Shown one piece after another: positions 23,712 to 35,371 of a DNA stretch of 64,000 nucleotides. The position numbers and the translations under genes were made by a program. Location of the stretch: the NCBI GenBank assembly GCA_019722365.1, contig JADFUC010001779.1, forward strand, positions 62,001 through 126,000, in the 5' to 3' direction. Position 1 is the first letter of the stretch. Every line of letters starts with the position of its first letter. Below the pieces are notes generated by a model that saw only the letters and a program-made list of their open reading frames with translations, ran no database searches and was not told the origin of the DNA. The stretch is from Lithospermum erythrorhizon. Its lineage: Eukaryota > Streptophyta > Magnoliopsida > Boraginales > Boraginaceae.

Positions 23712-23858
23712 GGATCCTCTAGTGTTGTACTAGGATCGTCCGTTGTTGTTGTGGGATCCTCCGGTGTTCCTCAGGGATCCTTTATTGTTATCATGGGATG
23801 CTCCGAGCTTCCTCAAGGATCGTCCGGTGTTGGTCAGGGATCCTCCGGGTTTGGTCGA
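23712..23858 (+). repeat. 21-bp minisatellite in the copia leader, seven units
   Basis: Seven consecutive 21-bp units, each starting GGAT(C/G), e.g. GGATCCTCCGGTGTTCCTCA(G). The period is exact, so any reading frame gives a seven-residue repeat: GSSGVGQ-like in one frame, DPPVFLR-like in another. A weak eighth unit follows to 23879. It lies between the 5' LTR and gag. Confidence 0.9.
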
Positions 23859-24155
23859 GGGATCTCTGGTGAGATGCTTGAGTGTTCCTCCAGCTTTTCT
23901 GACCACGGTGACATTGCCTCCTCGGCCTCAATGTCGGTGATAGAAGAATGATGAACCCTAAGCACAAACGTTTTCGGGACAATTTTTAAAGAGATGGAGA
24001 GAACAAATGATGTTTACATCTCGCGACCTTGAAGTTGCAATGGTTCGCTTGGTTGTGGAACCTCTATCGGTTCAAGATGATAGTATATGGGTGTGGCGTG
24101 AGTTGAGGCACGGAAATAGTAGAATTATTTAAGTCGGAATTATCTCTTAGCTTAC

Positions 24156-24826
24156 TTGTCGGATTATTTGTATAGTGTATATAAAACATATGTTACTACA
24201 AAAAGATGTTGGGACGCACTTGAGTACAAGTATAAGACTGAAAATGCGGGTACCAAGAAATTTATTGTGGGTCAATTTCTTGACTATAAGATGGTAGATG
24301 GCAAATCGGTGGAAGATCAATTCGAGAACTTGAGATAATCTTTCATGAAATTCATGCTAAGGGCATGGTGTTGAGCGAGATGTTCAAAGTTTCCGCCATA
24401 ATTGAGAAGTTGCCACAATCTTGGAAAGATTTCAGGAACTATTTGAAGTACAAGCAAAAGGATATGAACCTAAGGAATTAATCATTCGCTTGAGGATTGA
24501 AGAGGCAACATAAAGGCGTATTGTGTATTCCAAATCGCTGTAGGGAGTCTAAGGATAATGTTGTTGAAATTGGGGCCTCTTCGAGATCTTTCAAGGGGAA
24601 GAAGAAGAGTGATTTTGCTCCTAGGGGAAACACCTTCAAAAAGAGTGGTTCCACCTCTCAAGGGAATTCGGCGAAGGCTTTTGATAGGGTTTGTTACAAT
24701 TATAACAAACGAGGTCATAAGTCCTTCGAGTGTAGACAACCCAAGAGAATTAATAATGGGAAAAACGTGGCTAATGTGATCAGCAAGTCGAGGCCAGGGA
24801 TCAGGCATCAAATTTGTGATTTCTGA
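24156..24826 (+). pseudogene. copia gag (UBN2 domain and zinc knuckle), broken
   Basis: SDYLYSVYKTYVTTKRCWDA and KYKTENAGTKKFIVGQFLDY are the UBN2-type gag core. After a frame change near 24338, HEIHAKGMVLSEMFKV, IIEKLPQSWKDFRNY and a further shifted stretch continue it. The zinc knuckle at about 24688-24738 reads CYNYNKRGHKSFEC: the second cysteine of CX2CX4HX4C is tyrosine, a single G-to-A change. It would normally form the particle core and bind RNA. Confidence 0.85.
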
Positions 24827-25820
24827 GGTGAACTTTGTGGGGACTAACCCACAATAGTGGTGGATCGATACTGGTACAACTAGGCATGTTTGCGCAGTCA
24901 ATGATTACTTTGCTACCTTCAAGCCACTTGCGAATGGCGATAAGATGTACATGTGGAAAATAAGTGGGCCTCGATATTGAGGAGAAGGAGCGTAACTTGC
25001 TTGAAGATGACTTTGGGAAAAAGAAAGTCACTTTGAAAGAATGTTAAAGCATGTTCCGAAACTTGGGAAAAATCACAGTGTCTAATTTTCTTCTTAGCAA
25101 ACATGGCTTTAAACTTGTCGTCGAGTCTGATAAAGTTGTACTTTCTAAGTTGGTTTATGTTTTGTAGGAAAGGCTATGTATTAGATGGCCTTTTTCGAGA
25201 TGATTATGGTTATGAATACTATGAATAAAACAGTATATGTTTGTGATTCTAATTAGCGTAGTAGGTTAGGTCATGTGAACTCCCAGTGCTGCGAGAAGAA
25301 TAGTGAGGGTGAATCACATACCTAATGATTTGAGATTATTATCGATTACAGAAGTGTGAAACTTGTGTTGAAGCAAAATCAATGGCGACTACATTTCCAG
25401 CGTGGTTAGAATGATAAGCCTCTTGATCTTATTCCACGGTAATATTTGTGACATGAGGACAGTTCAATCTAAAGGTGAAAATGAGTATTTTATTTCCTTT
25501 ATAGATGATTGTACAAAATTATGTTATGTATACTTGATGAAAAGTAAAAATGAGGCAATAGATAAGTTTACTCTCTATAAAGAAGAAGTTGAAAATATTT
25601 GAAAAAAGTAAATGTAGTGTGAAGTGATAGAGAGGTTTATGGAATTTTGTGCTGAGCGGTATTATATCACAGTGACACCGCCATATTCTCCTCAATCTAA
25701 TAGGATTGTTGAAAGGAAGAATCGATCATTGAAAGAGACTGGTGAATGCCTTGTTGATAAGTTTAAGGCGTACCCCGGGGAGAATGTGGGGGGAAGCAAA
25801 TCTTCAAAATTCTGTAAGTG
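24827..25820 (+). pseudogene. copia protease and integrase region, broken
   Basis: WWIDTGTTRHVC at 24858 on is the aspartic protease active site (D-T/S-G); the codon just before it is TAG where Gln is usual. Integrase follows: RLGHVNS and KCETCVEAKS (HHCC zinc site, about 25260 and 25350), HGNICDMRTVQSKGENEYF, FISFIDDCTKLCYVYLMKSK, and PPYSPQSNRIVERKNRSLK. The first catalytic Asp of the usual H-x-D-I-C-D is Asn, and the second catalytic region near 25625 is disrupted by a shift. Several stops separate the pieces. Confidence 0.85.
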
Positions 25821-26360
25821 ATAATAAGAAACCCATTTAAGTTGTTCAAGAAGGTAGAGCTCCAACCTATAAACATCTTCGAGTGTGGGGCCGTTTGGCA
25901 AAGGTCATGGTAACTCCTTCTAAGCAGGTGACCATAGTTCCTAAGACGGTTGATGCGATATTTATTGGGTATGCAGCAATAATGGATATCGGTTTCTTGG
26001 CTGCACCAAAGTGATAGCGCGGGTGAACAAGAATTCAATAGTAGAGTCCGCAGATGCCACGTTCTTTGAACATGTCTTTCCGATGAAGTCTAATGAAGGT
26101 GTTTTGACATCTAAAAGGACACATGAACCTGAGAGTAGAGTCACTACTGAGACTACGAATAGTCAAAGTAAGGAAGTTGAGGACGAAGAACCTCGACGTA
26201 GTAAAAGGGCATGTCTTGAGAAGACGTTTGGTCCTGATTTTGTAACGTATAGGCTTGAGAGTGAACCTCAAACTTACCATGAGGCGGTAAGTTCAACTGA
26301 TGCTCCTCTTTGGAAGGAAGCAATACAATGTGAAGTGGATCCAATTCTATAGAATCACAC

Positions 26361-27640
26361 TTAGGAATTGGTAGATCTTCCGCCAGGATGTAAAGCTCTA
26401 AAGTCTAAATGTATCTTTAAGAGGAAAATGAAAGTTGATAGGACGATAGATAAGTACAAAGGTAGAGTAGTCATCATGGAATAGGCAGAAGAGAAGGACT
26501 ATTTTGATACTTATTCTCCTGTCACAAGAATAACATCCATTAGGATAATCTTGGCAATTGCTGCATTGCACAATTTAGATGTACATCAAATGGATGTGAA
26601 AATAGCTTTCTTAAATGGAGATTTAGATGAAGAAATTTATATGGAACAACTTGAGGGTTTTATAGTTCTAGGTAAAGAAGAGGAAGTTTGTCGACTTGTC
26701 AAATCTTTGTATGGGTTGAAACAAGCACCTAAATAATGGTATGAGAAGTTTGACAAGGAGGTACTTTTGAATGGATTTGAGATCAATGAGTGTGACAAGT
26801 GTGTTTATGTGAAATGCACTAGAGATGGACATGTGATTCTCTGTTTGTATGTGGATGACATGCTCATTGTTGGGAGTAATCCAAAGATGATCCAGTCCAT
26901 CAAAGATATGTTGAACTCTAAGTTTGACATGAAGGTTATGAGACAATGATTCATTTAGTCGTATTATAAGAACTTATGACGGTCTGAGTGTTAACTTTCA
27001 ATCACCAAATACAATTTCTTGGAAATTGTCAAGATGATTTGGGAGTGTGTAAAACTCCAATGGATGAAAATCGATACCTCTCGAAGAATAAAGGAGAAGG
27101 TGTATCTCAACTTGAGTATTCTCAAGTCATTGAGAGTCTTATGTACTTAATGAGTTGTACTAGACCGGATATAACTTATTCAGTAAGCAAATTGAGTAGA
27201 TATACGAGTAATTTGAGTAATGATCATTAGGAAGCTTTGATCCGGATCACGTACTTGCGTTATACCGAGGGTTCACAGTTATAGTATAAACATTCTCGGT
27301 GTAATTCAAGGGTCATGGTACAAATTGGATCTGAATCTTGGTGATTGATAGTACAAGTGGATATGTCAGCTTTAGGAGGTGCAAGCGCATCGTGGAAGCC
27401 TTGAAAGGAAGCATTAATAGGCAGGAATCAAGTGAGTGGGTTTGTTGCTTTTAGACAATTGTGGGAAAGAAGCCTGATAGTTCACAGAATTCCTTGAGAA
27501 CATTCCGGAGTGGGAAAAACCCGTGCCTACCATTTGCATATACTGTGACAATGAGTCTGCAATTCGGAGGGTAAGGAACCACATGTATAATGGTAAAGTC
27601 GACTACACATTAAATTAGAGCATCATAATACCAGATGGGC
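26361..27640 (+). pseudogene. copia reverse transcriptase and RNase H, broken
   Basis: LVDLPPGCKALKSKCIFKRK, DYFDTYSPVTRITSIR, HQMDVKIAFLNGDLDEEIYM, SLYGLKQAPK and LCLYVDDMLIVG are the ordered copia RT motifs. The catalytic YVDD is intact at 26848-26859. A TAA at 26734-26736 stands where the usual KQW motif has CAA. KTPMDENRYLSKNK, SLMYLMSCTRPDITYSVSKL and a decayed RNase H tail (to about 27640) follow. Multiple stops make it non-functional. Confidence 0.9.
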
Positions 27641-28379
27641 AGTTGTCTCAAGCTGGAGTTATGGTATTGATCGTGTGAGATTAAGGCAACATTGGATCCA
27701 TTAACGAGGGATTAAGAGAACTAGTTGAGGAATTCTTCAGAAAGGAATAGAATTAGAGAAAGCCGCCCAGGAAATAAGCGAATGGTGGCAGCTCTACCTA
27801 GTTGTTCAGAGATCCCAAAATTCGGGTTTCCAAGGGACAAGCTGGTTCATATTATAAATAGATTTACAGCAGGAATCTCCACCCACCTATTCCTAGATGA
27901 GAAATAGTGATACCCACGAGGATAAGGTTAAGCTATGCTTTTAATGACTCTATGAGATATTGAAGGAGTAATGCGAGTTACACAAATAATTTGAGGAGTC
28001 ACCATGTGAGCTAAAGTGAAGGCGGCAGAGAGAAGTATTCGAAGGAGTGCGTTTCTTGGCAACCTTCGCGTAACCGGGCGCGTATCCATGGCCTAACCGG
28101 ACAAAATCTTGAGAGCGTCTGAGTCAGATCGAGACCTGTGTGAAGTATGTCATCATTTGTTACCAAGAACAAATTAGTTCTAAGACGCCAGTCTATAATA
28201 CGTTGGTGAATGTAAACATGTACACAAGGGGAAGGTTCTAAGGCCGTCGCTGCACATCCTATGCGAGAATCGATTAGATTTGTGATTGCCGAATCAAAAT
28301 CTTTTCAAATATGTATCTACTGGGGGATATTGTTAATTTGTGATTTTGTTTGAATACAAATTTTGATTCATGTAGGGGA

Positions 28380-29244
28380 TGTTGGAAATTTGGTTGTGTG
28401 AATCCAAAATTTGCCAATCCATGTGTATGTCTATGGGTTAGGTAAACTTGGAGTGGAAATGAGAGAGCTTGTAATTGTGCCACTTTGTCCCACATAGGAG
28501 GGATGAGGGGGGAGTGCTGACTTTATAAGTACAGACTCTACAAGTCTTAGTAAATGTGTTACTAATGCGTGCAGCTCCCAGCGCCGGAAGGGGTCTGAAA
28601 TCAGGAAAATGAGCTCGAGAATCGGAATCGATACATGCCATTTCACAGGCCCAATGCTAGTTCAAGAAATTTGGGGGGGGGGTGCTGTTAAGACTGCACA
28701 CTTCCATTCAGGCTCGGACTTGCGTTAAATCAATTAAAAGACGGCTGAGCAATCTCGGCTACAAATCATTAAGGGTGTTTAGTGCTCTTAATGTTGAAAA
28801 TCATTTTGGGTAGCAATTAGCGTAATTTGTGCTATTGTTACAAAACGTCCTCCTCTTCTATATATTCATCATCCAACAGCTGCTCCACCGAGACAGAGAT
28901 CATAATAACACACATGAAAATACACCCAACCAGAGAGCTCCCATTCTCTCTGTTTTTCGATTGTTTTTGTCAGGAGATAGTATCAAAGCTTGTTCGCGGT
29001 TCATCAATTGATTAGCTAATCTTGGTGGTCAATCTTTGGGTGATTTATCATGAGAAAGCGATGCTCTAACATCGCAGCCAAAGGAGATGGCGAATCTGTT
29101 TTTAAGAAAAAGCGTGTTCACGTAACCGTCCCATTTTAGTTTGTGTATTATTACAATGTTATTGAAATAATATATGAATAAATTGATGTTATTTATTTGC
29201 AAAGTTCCATGTTTGCATTCCATCTTCCCAATCAATTTCCTACA
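28380..29244 (+). repeat. 3' LTR of the copia element
   Basis: It runs from TGTTGGAAATTTGG to CCTACA, followed at once by the TTAAG target duplication. It is collinear with the 5' LTR with scattered substitutions and indels. Confidence 0.9.
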
Positions 29245-29249
29245 TTAAG

Positions 29250-29598
29250 TTATCTTTATATAGCATCAAAGATGTGTTGCTTGAAGAGTACTTGGCATAC
29301 GCATCATTTCAATTCGTGACGCGTTCACTATATTATGTTCTTATCAAATCACATAAATTGATCTTATTTCCAACTCTAAGAAACCTTGTCTATATGAAGA
29401 ATGTAATTGTGTAGATGTTTGTCTATAAAGACTTCTACTCTACATGTGACGCTTGAGTTTCGACTCACTCAAAATATTGAACAGATGTTGCGCATAAAAG
29501 TACTAGACATGGGACACTTCAGTTTCAACAATGACATCTTGATTTAACACTTAATATTCAAAATTATCCAACTACAAATGTAAGAATGAATAATATTA
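29250..29598. other. Intergenic DNA right of the copia element
   Basis: No gene or repeat structure seen. Confidence 0.4.
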
Positions 29599-29768
29599 CT
29601 TTCTCCATGCCTAAATGTAAAATCCATTTACATTTTTATAAACTTTAAAAAAATTCAAACTCCTTTTATATTTTTAATTTTCCTTCAAATGCCTTGTTTC
29701 ATAAATGATACTTAATTTAGAGATTTTCTAAAATAGAAAAAGATCTTAACATTAAGGGATGGAGGGAC
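29599..29768. mobile_element. Stowaway-like MITE, 170 bp
   Basis: Left CTTTCTCCATGCCTAAATG and right CATTAAGGGATGGAGGGAC are inverted Stowaway-type ends flanked by TA (29597-29598 and 29769-29770). Confidence 0.75.
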
Positions 29769-30592
29769 TAATATTTAACAATCTATAGTACAAGTACATG
29801 TTTAAAATTGTTACACATATTGAATCCCTAAACAAAACACATTATTTTAAATTTATTTCAAATGTTATGATATTTCTTTATCAAAATTGTGGTTACAAAG
29901 TCCTCTTCTAATTTTATACTTAATTAAAAAGTGACTCATCATCAATGCTTCGAATCGAATACTAGAAACGTCCAATAAAAATGAATTGAAATGGGGTTAG
30001 TACACTCATAATTTTAAGTGTGATAAAAAAGGTTAAATAAAAATATAAAAGATAGTGACAAGCTGGAACAAAGTACTTATTTGGTATAAAATAATCTATT
30101 TTCCACTTGATACTACCTATTTCGTACTCCCTTATGTTGTTATGTGGTATACGAATGAATTTTCTTATCCATTTGATGCTAACTGCCTTAAGTTCAAAGA
30201 CATGGTCGTATTTGTTTTAACTATATATATAATTATTTGATAACGTAAGGAATTTAATGGAATATGAAACTGAAACATAAAATAAATTTTACAAAGAACA
30301 ACAATAATTTGTTTATATACGATTACAATCAAACATGTAACAATACATCAAATAAACCAAATCAAGTCGTGTATGTGTCAACACAGTTTCCTTAAAACAA
30401 ATTCACTCTTTTCCATTGGTCTTGGGATTGCAAAGAGTTTAATTTTATTTTCGAGTGAAATGACGCGGGCTTTGCAGGTACTAGTAAACTGACTAACGAG
30501 GCAGCGAAGAAGCTTGAAACTATTACCAAAAAAATATTTATATGATGCAGAATTGCGCACAGTATGTGTATATATATATCAATACTCTTATC
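29769..30592. other. AT-rich intergenic DNA
   Basis: Short ORFs are present on both strands without recognisable domains. No repeat ends were found. Confidence 0.4.
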
Positions 30593-33342
30593 TCTTAGGA
30601 ATCCTACACCATTATTGGTAACTCCATAATTGACAATAACTCGGATCCCGCCCAGGATACATGACGACAAGATCTTAACCCCTGTAATTAATAATAATTA
30701 TGGTATCATCAATTATACTAATTACTAAGATCATCATGATTGATGGCTAATTCAAACATAATGATAACGAGAAAGAATAAATTGTAGAAATTAAACACAC
30801 ACAAGATTTACCTGGTTCTACCCTCGATAATAGAAATAATCAAACACACTTTCTGGATCATCATGCTTAGGAAGAATTGTTCACGGGGACTCGAGAACCT
30901 ATTCTACAATCCCAGCGATTGATGTGTTGCTTAACAAATCTCTAGAAACAAGATCTACCGATAGAGTGTTTTCGTAGGCATGAAAATTCTAGTACAAGCC
31001 TGCAAAGCCTGAGCTATTGAATCTGTGATTTACTATACATTTTGATCGATCTTTGAGGTGGTATTTCGACACTTGGCATGCGTGCTAAAGCATAATACTC
31101 ATATAGGCTATATAAAAGATCCTAGGTAAAACCTAAGCCGAATAGGAAAACTTTGGGCCAAAAAGGCCTCAAAACCGCCTCGGAATCGATTCGGGACTTG
31201 GGCTGCTCGACCAAGTCGATCTTCTCCCGAACTTTACATGGACTCCAAGAAGTGCCAAGTCGTGACTTTCAACGCTTGACCTCTCGATCTTCTCCAGTCC
31301 TCTTGTTTTTGTGACAAATTTAATATAAATCTCCCGCGAGGAACTGATTCCCGGATCTCATCTTGAGCTTGATCTGCATTACTTTACGAGTTCATCATCC
31401 CAGAACTTCGCCCAGTGATCACTGACTTGATGCATTTTGCAATCCAAAACTGACCTTGAATGCCATCAACGACTATAGAAGAGACATAGCCAAATCTTTT
31501 TGCCTTGTTGGAATTACCACCACATTCAAATAACACTGTTCTTTCTTTACCTACCAAATCTTCTCGATCTTCTCCGAGGTACCTTGAAAATCCTCAGCTT
31601 TGATTGGTCATTAATAAATCTCTTCTTAACTTCTTTTTCTTGTCGGCCTGCTCAACAATCACATTCATTTCGATTAGCTAAATCTCAAGAGGTTAGGAGA
31701 CCTCTTACCTCGTTTAAGCAAACCCATTAACCGGATGATAACTCTGACACACGTTCGGTTGTATCTCGTGGCATCCGGAACTTTCGAGAATATCTTCTTG
31801 TACTTGACCTAGGACTTTACCTGACAAATTGTTTAACACCGAGAAACTACATGTTGTCCACGACAACTTAGTTTCTACCACAAAAACTATAATAAATTTC
31901 CAACATGGTTTGTCATAAAACAATATCAAGTTCTTCCCCAACAAATCCCGCCCAAATGATGTACTTATCATGAACCGCACCCCGACTATAGTCTCCATGC
32001 GTGACATACTAAATGCTCCTCACACGAGCGACATCGGCATTGACTCCCGGACTTCAGCTTGTGACCTTCCATCCTTAATATCTTCGATAGATGAATCCAT
32101 ATAACCGAAATCAACTGACTTTATCGCTTCCCGTCGTATCCTTTCCTGTGACCTTTGACAACCCGATAAATCACATGAGTCGTGCCTTCAAAATCGTTCT
32201 AAATAAGATTAGTCCATGGATAGGCAACAAAGCTAATCCTCGATCTTTCATATAGAGCCATTTGATAAACCTTAACAAGTAATCCATGTCACAAATTTCC
32301 TCGTAAAATTTTCCATCCTAATCGATGACCACTTCCCGACGAAGACTTTGGCTAACCCGTGCCAATTCGCTGCTTGAATCACAAATCTCCAGTTGCTGTG
32401 AGGCAGACACTTTCAAGAAATCCATGACAATATGTGATGCTTGAATCAAAACACGAAGACAATTCCATGCTTCCACCGTGATGCTTGGCGACTTCACATG
32501 CTTGTACCAATATATCGTTCTTTCAACCTAGTCATACATCGATTTCAATTATCCAAGCACCATTTCTGTCTGGGTGTTGGAAATCTACACCGTGTGTAGC
32601 TCATAATTGATAATAACGGGATCCGGCCAGGGATACGCAATGAAAAGATCTTAACCTATAATTAACAATAATTATGGTATCATCAATTACACTAATTACT
32701 AAGATCTATCAGGATTGATACTCACTAATTCAGACATGTCGATATGAAAAAATAAATTGCGAAAATAAACACACACAAGATTTTCCACTAGTTACTTCAA
32801 TCGAGAGCTAATTGACTGATGCGGATCCACTTAATAATCTGGAAGAAATTGTTCTGAAGACTCAAGAACCACATTCTACAATCTAGCAATTGATGTGCTA
32901 ATACGCTCAAATCTCTAGAAAGCAAAGATCTCTTAATTGAGTATTTTCGTAGGCATGAAAACCCCATTCTGGTATACCATATGAACTCTGCATATGAACT
33001 CTGCTTGAATCTCGTGATTTTCTACATTTTGATCACCAGCTGGTGGTGTTTCCACCGCATGCTAGGAGCTCATAATACTCTCCTTATATATATAGGCTAC
33101 AAAGATTTTGGGTTTTAAAACCTAAACCGAATAGGAAAACACATGGGCGAAAGGCCTCAAAAAGCACCTCGAAAAATCTAGGCGTTTGGACTTGGATTGC
33201 TCCCATTAGCCAAGTCGAGATCTTCTCCCGAACTTTCTATGGACTCCAAAGTTCACGAGGTCGGGATATACCTTCTCCACGACCCCGCTCACGTCTTCTG
33301 CAAAGTCTCCCTATTTTTGCGACAAATTTGGCCATCTCAGCA
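30593..33342 (-). mobile_element. Non-autonomous LTR retroelement, copy 2 (LARD-like)
   Basis: Direct repeats at about 30593-31330 and 32575-33342 share TAGGAATC/TTGGAAATC starts, GATCTTAACC, AATTATGGTATCATCAATTA, AAACACACACAAGATTT, GTTTTCGTAGGCATGAAAA, CCGAATAGGAAAAC and CGATCTTCTCCCGAACTTT. The interior is about 1.24 kb. Its segment at about 31400-31640 (GAAGAGACATAGC, ACCACATTCAAAT, TTGATTGGT) matches the interior of copy 1, so both come from one family. Orientation is assigned by analogy with copy 1. No protein domain was recognised. The LTRs of this copy are the better preserved. Confidence 0.75.
32575..33342 (-). repeat. LTR (right) of LARD-like copy 2
   Basis: It starts TGTTGGAAATC. 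It carries the GGTGGTGTTTCCACC block and a TATATATATAGGC segment that reads as a TATA box on the minus strand. The partner is about 30593-31330. The right limit is approximate. Confidence 0.65.
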
Positions 33343-34070
33343 TTATCGTCGAGTATATAAACATGTTCTTGAACGATCATCGTATAATCCTCCCTTATTA
33401 CGTATCTAAATATTTTAAATTTTGTCATGTTTTATTAGAAAATTATAGTCATCATCGTACGAGTATTCTAATAGACGCACATAAGATGGTATGATTATTT
33501 AAGAACACATCCAATCAATAAATAAACACAATATTTACAAGATGTGAAATTATGATAGTCACAAATGAATATAGATACAAATGTAGATCGACAAAGAATT
33601 GGACATAAACTATATCAAATGATCTAGAATGATCATCATTTTCCTTTTATTTACATATATATTTTCACTTAATCATGATCTAATTCTAGAGGAGAAGAAG
33701 GGAAAAAAATCCAATAATTACGAGTATATGTTATTAATTGGTCTAGTTAGCATTGGGTACCTTGAATTTTTCTTTAGTCTTTCAAGCTGGATTTGAGTCA
33801 TTAAACTAAAGGATCATTCAAGCTGGATTTGAGTCATTAAATAAACTAAGGGATCAATTAGGTATTCTAATTTTGAAAGATATGCTAGAATAATTGATTT
33901 GTCATGTTATTTGTTATTTTCTTAAGAACCCATTAATGTGCAACTCAAGAAAAGGAAGCTAAAACAAGATCGATTGAGGAAAGGAGGGAGAGATCATCAA
34001 GTAGAAAGCTCAGCAACTTGTAGTGGTTGTTAGAGAGAACATGTCTGTGTTGTTTCTAATGATTACAAGT
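33343..34070. other. AT-rich intergenic DNA
   Basis: It contains the 36-bp duplication listed separately; otherwise nothing. Confidence 0.4.
33781..33856. repeat. 36-bp tandem duplication
   Basis: TTCAAGCTGGATTTGAGTCA followed by TTAAACTAAAGGATCA occurs at 33781-33816 and again from 33817, the second copy with a 4-base insertion (TAAATAAAC). Confidence 0.85.
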
Positions 34071-35371
34071 GCTGACAATGCTGCAATAATATAAAATAAT
34101 ATATTGAATTTAATATAAACTATTTGAATATAAATGTCGTAATAATTATTACATTTATAGAAGATTAAGTAGTTTTTGAACATTAGACATCGGCACAATA
34201 ATAATTGCGTACGTCATTGAGCCAGGATTAAATGGGCCTCGTGCCATTGATCTGTGGTTGCAACAACAATAATAATTAAAAAACATAAAAGAAATTGCGG
34301 GGAGCGGGTCAAGCTGGAGCGAACTCCCTCTCATTTTGGAAGAATGCAGGTCAAGCTGGAAGAGCATGGCTGGCCAAGCGAAGAAAGACAATAACTCGGC
34401 GCCGACTCACCATGATAATATGGGTCGATAGCGGCAGCTCCCGACATTGCAACCCAGGTCGTTGATAGCAGCGGTCGATTATCGATCGATCACGTTGGGT
34501 TGTTGATATGACACCTACTCAAATCAATAATGCGGATCGTGATAACAACGCGTCACGAAAACCAAAATACCAAAATAATGGTAGAACATCACCATAAAAT
34601 AAGCATCGAAGCGAATTTATTTTTTGAGCGCAGCCGAATCTGTTACAAGGAAGCGTCTTTTTCGGTGGCCGAGTGAATGAGCGAGGCGACTTTACCGGTG
34701 TCAAAAATAATATCAGTGAAAATATCACTTTTTAGTACTCAATATAATCGAACCATGAGTATAACAAAAAACTCACCGATCGAACATCGATACGGTGTCT
34801 CCAGATCCACCAATACGGTGATGAAATCCAAACCATATCCTAGCCTCACTTGAATCATATGTATAGTTGCCAAACAAAAAGCAACCTAAACACACCGAGA
34901 ATTAATATTGCTTCTCTTGGTTAACTATCAAAACCAATAAGGAACTCATATGATGGCCAGTTTTAGAGGTCGACCGACCCCTTTTCTTGAAAAAAGAATT
35001 ATTAGCAGGCAACAAATGTATGAGAAAATTATGAAAAATTTAATATATGAATGACCTAAGAAAAAACAATTTAAGATTAAACGAATGTCCGACGACGGGT
35101 AGCTTTGTTATGGTTTAAGCCATCCGTCGGCACAACGAAAACTAAAATTTCAGGATCTTGATAGCATGGTAAGAATATTATGCTGGAATAATATAAAATA
35201 ATATATTGAACTTAATATAAATTGATTGAATATAAATTACAATAGTGTATCTATTTATAGAGGAAGTAGAGTAAATTTCCAACACTAAACAGAAACCTAA
35301 TAATAATACTTGCGACCAATACATGGACCAGACTCGTGAACCTTATTGCCACTGATCTATTACTCTAACAA
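34071..35371 (-). mobile_element. Short LTR-like element (TRIM-like candidate)
   Basis: Two direct repeats of about 200 bp (34071-34265 and 35172-35371) share AATAATATAAAATAATATAT, TGAATTTAATATAAA, a TTTATAGA core, ACGTCATTG/ACATGGACC-region spacing and GCCATTGATCT/GCCACTGATCT. On the minus strand both hold a TATA box (CTATAAATR), so they look like minus-oriented LTRs. The 0.9-kb interior is GC-richer, with no recognised protein. No target duplication or primer site was identified. Confidence 0.5.
35089..35130. repeat. Imperfect hairpin, CCGACG...CGTCGG
   Basis: CCGACGACGGGTAGCTT pairs with AAGCCATCCGTCGG across a TTTGTTATGGTTT-type loop, with a 2-3-base bulge. It lies just inside the right LTR-like repeat. 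Confidence 0.6.

Larger units (their letters stand above)
22703..29249 (+). mobile_element. Ty1/copia retrotransposon, full length but inactive
   Basis: Two LTRs (22708 to about 23540, and 28380-29244) start TGTTGG; the right one ends CCTACA. TTAAG flanks the element (22703-22707 and 29245-29249), a 5-bp target duplication. Between them, in copia order, lie gag, zinc knuckle, protease, integrase, reverse transcriptase and RNase H, all broken by stops and frameshifts. A purine tract (GTAGGGGA) abuts the 3' LTR at about 28372-28379. The gag (UBN2 type) and pol order indicate a Tork-like lineage. The LTRs have diverged visibly, so the insertion is old. Confidence 0.95.
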
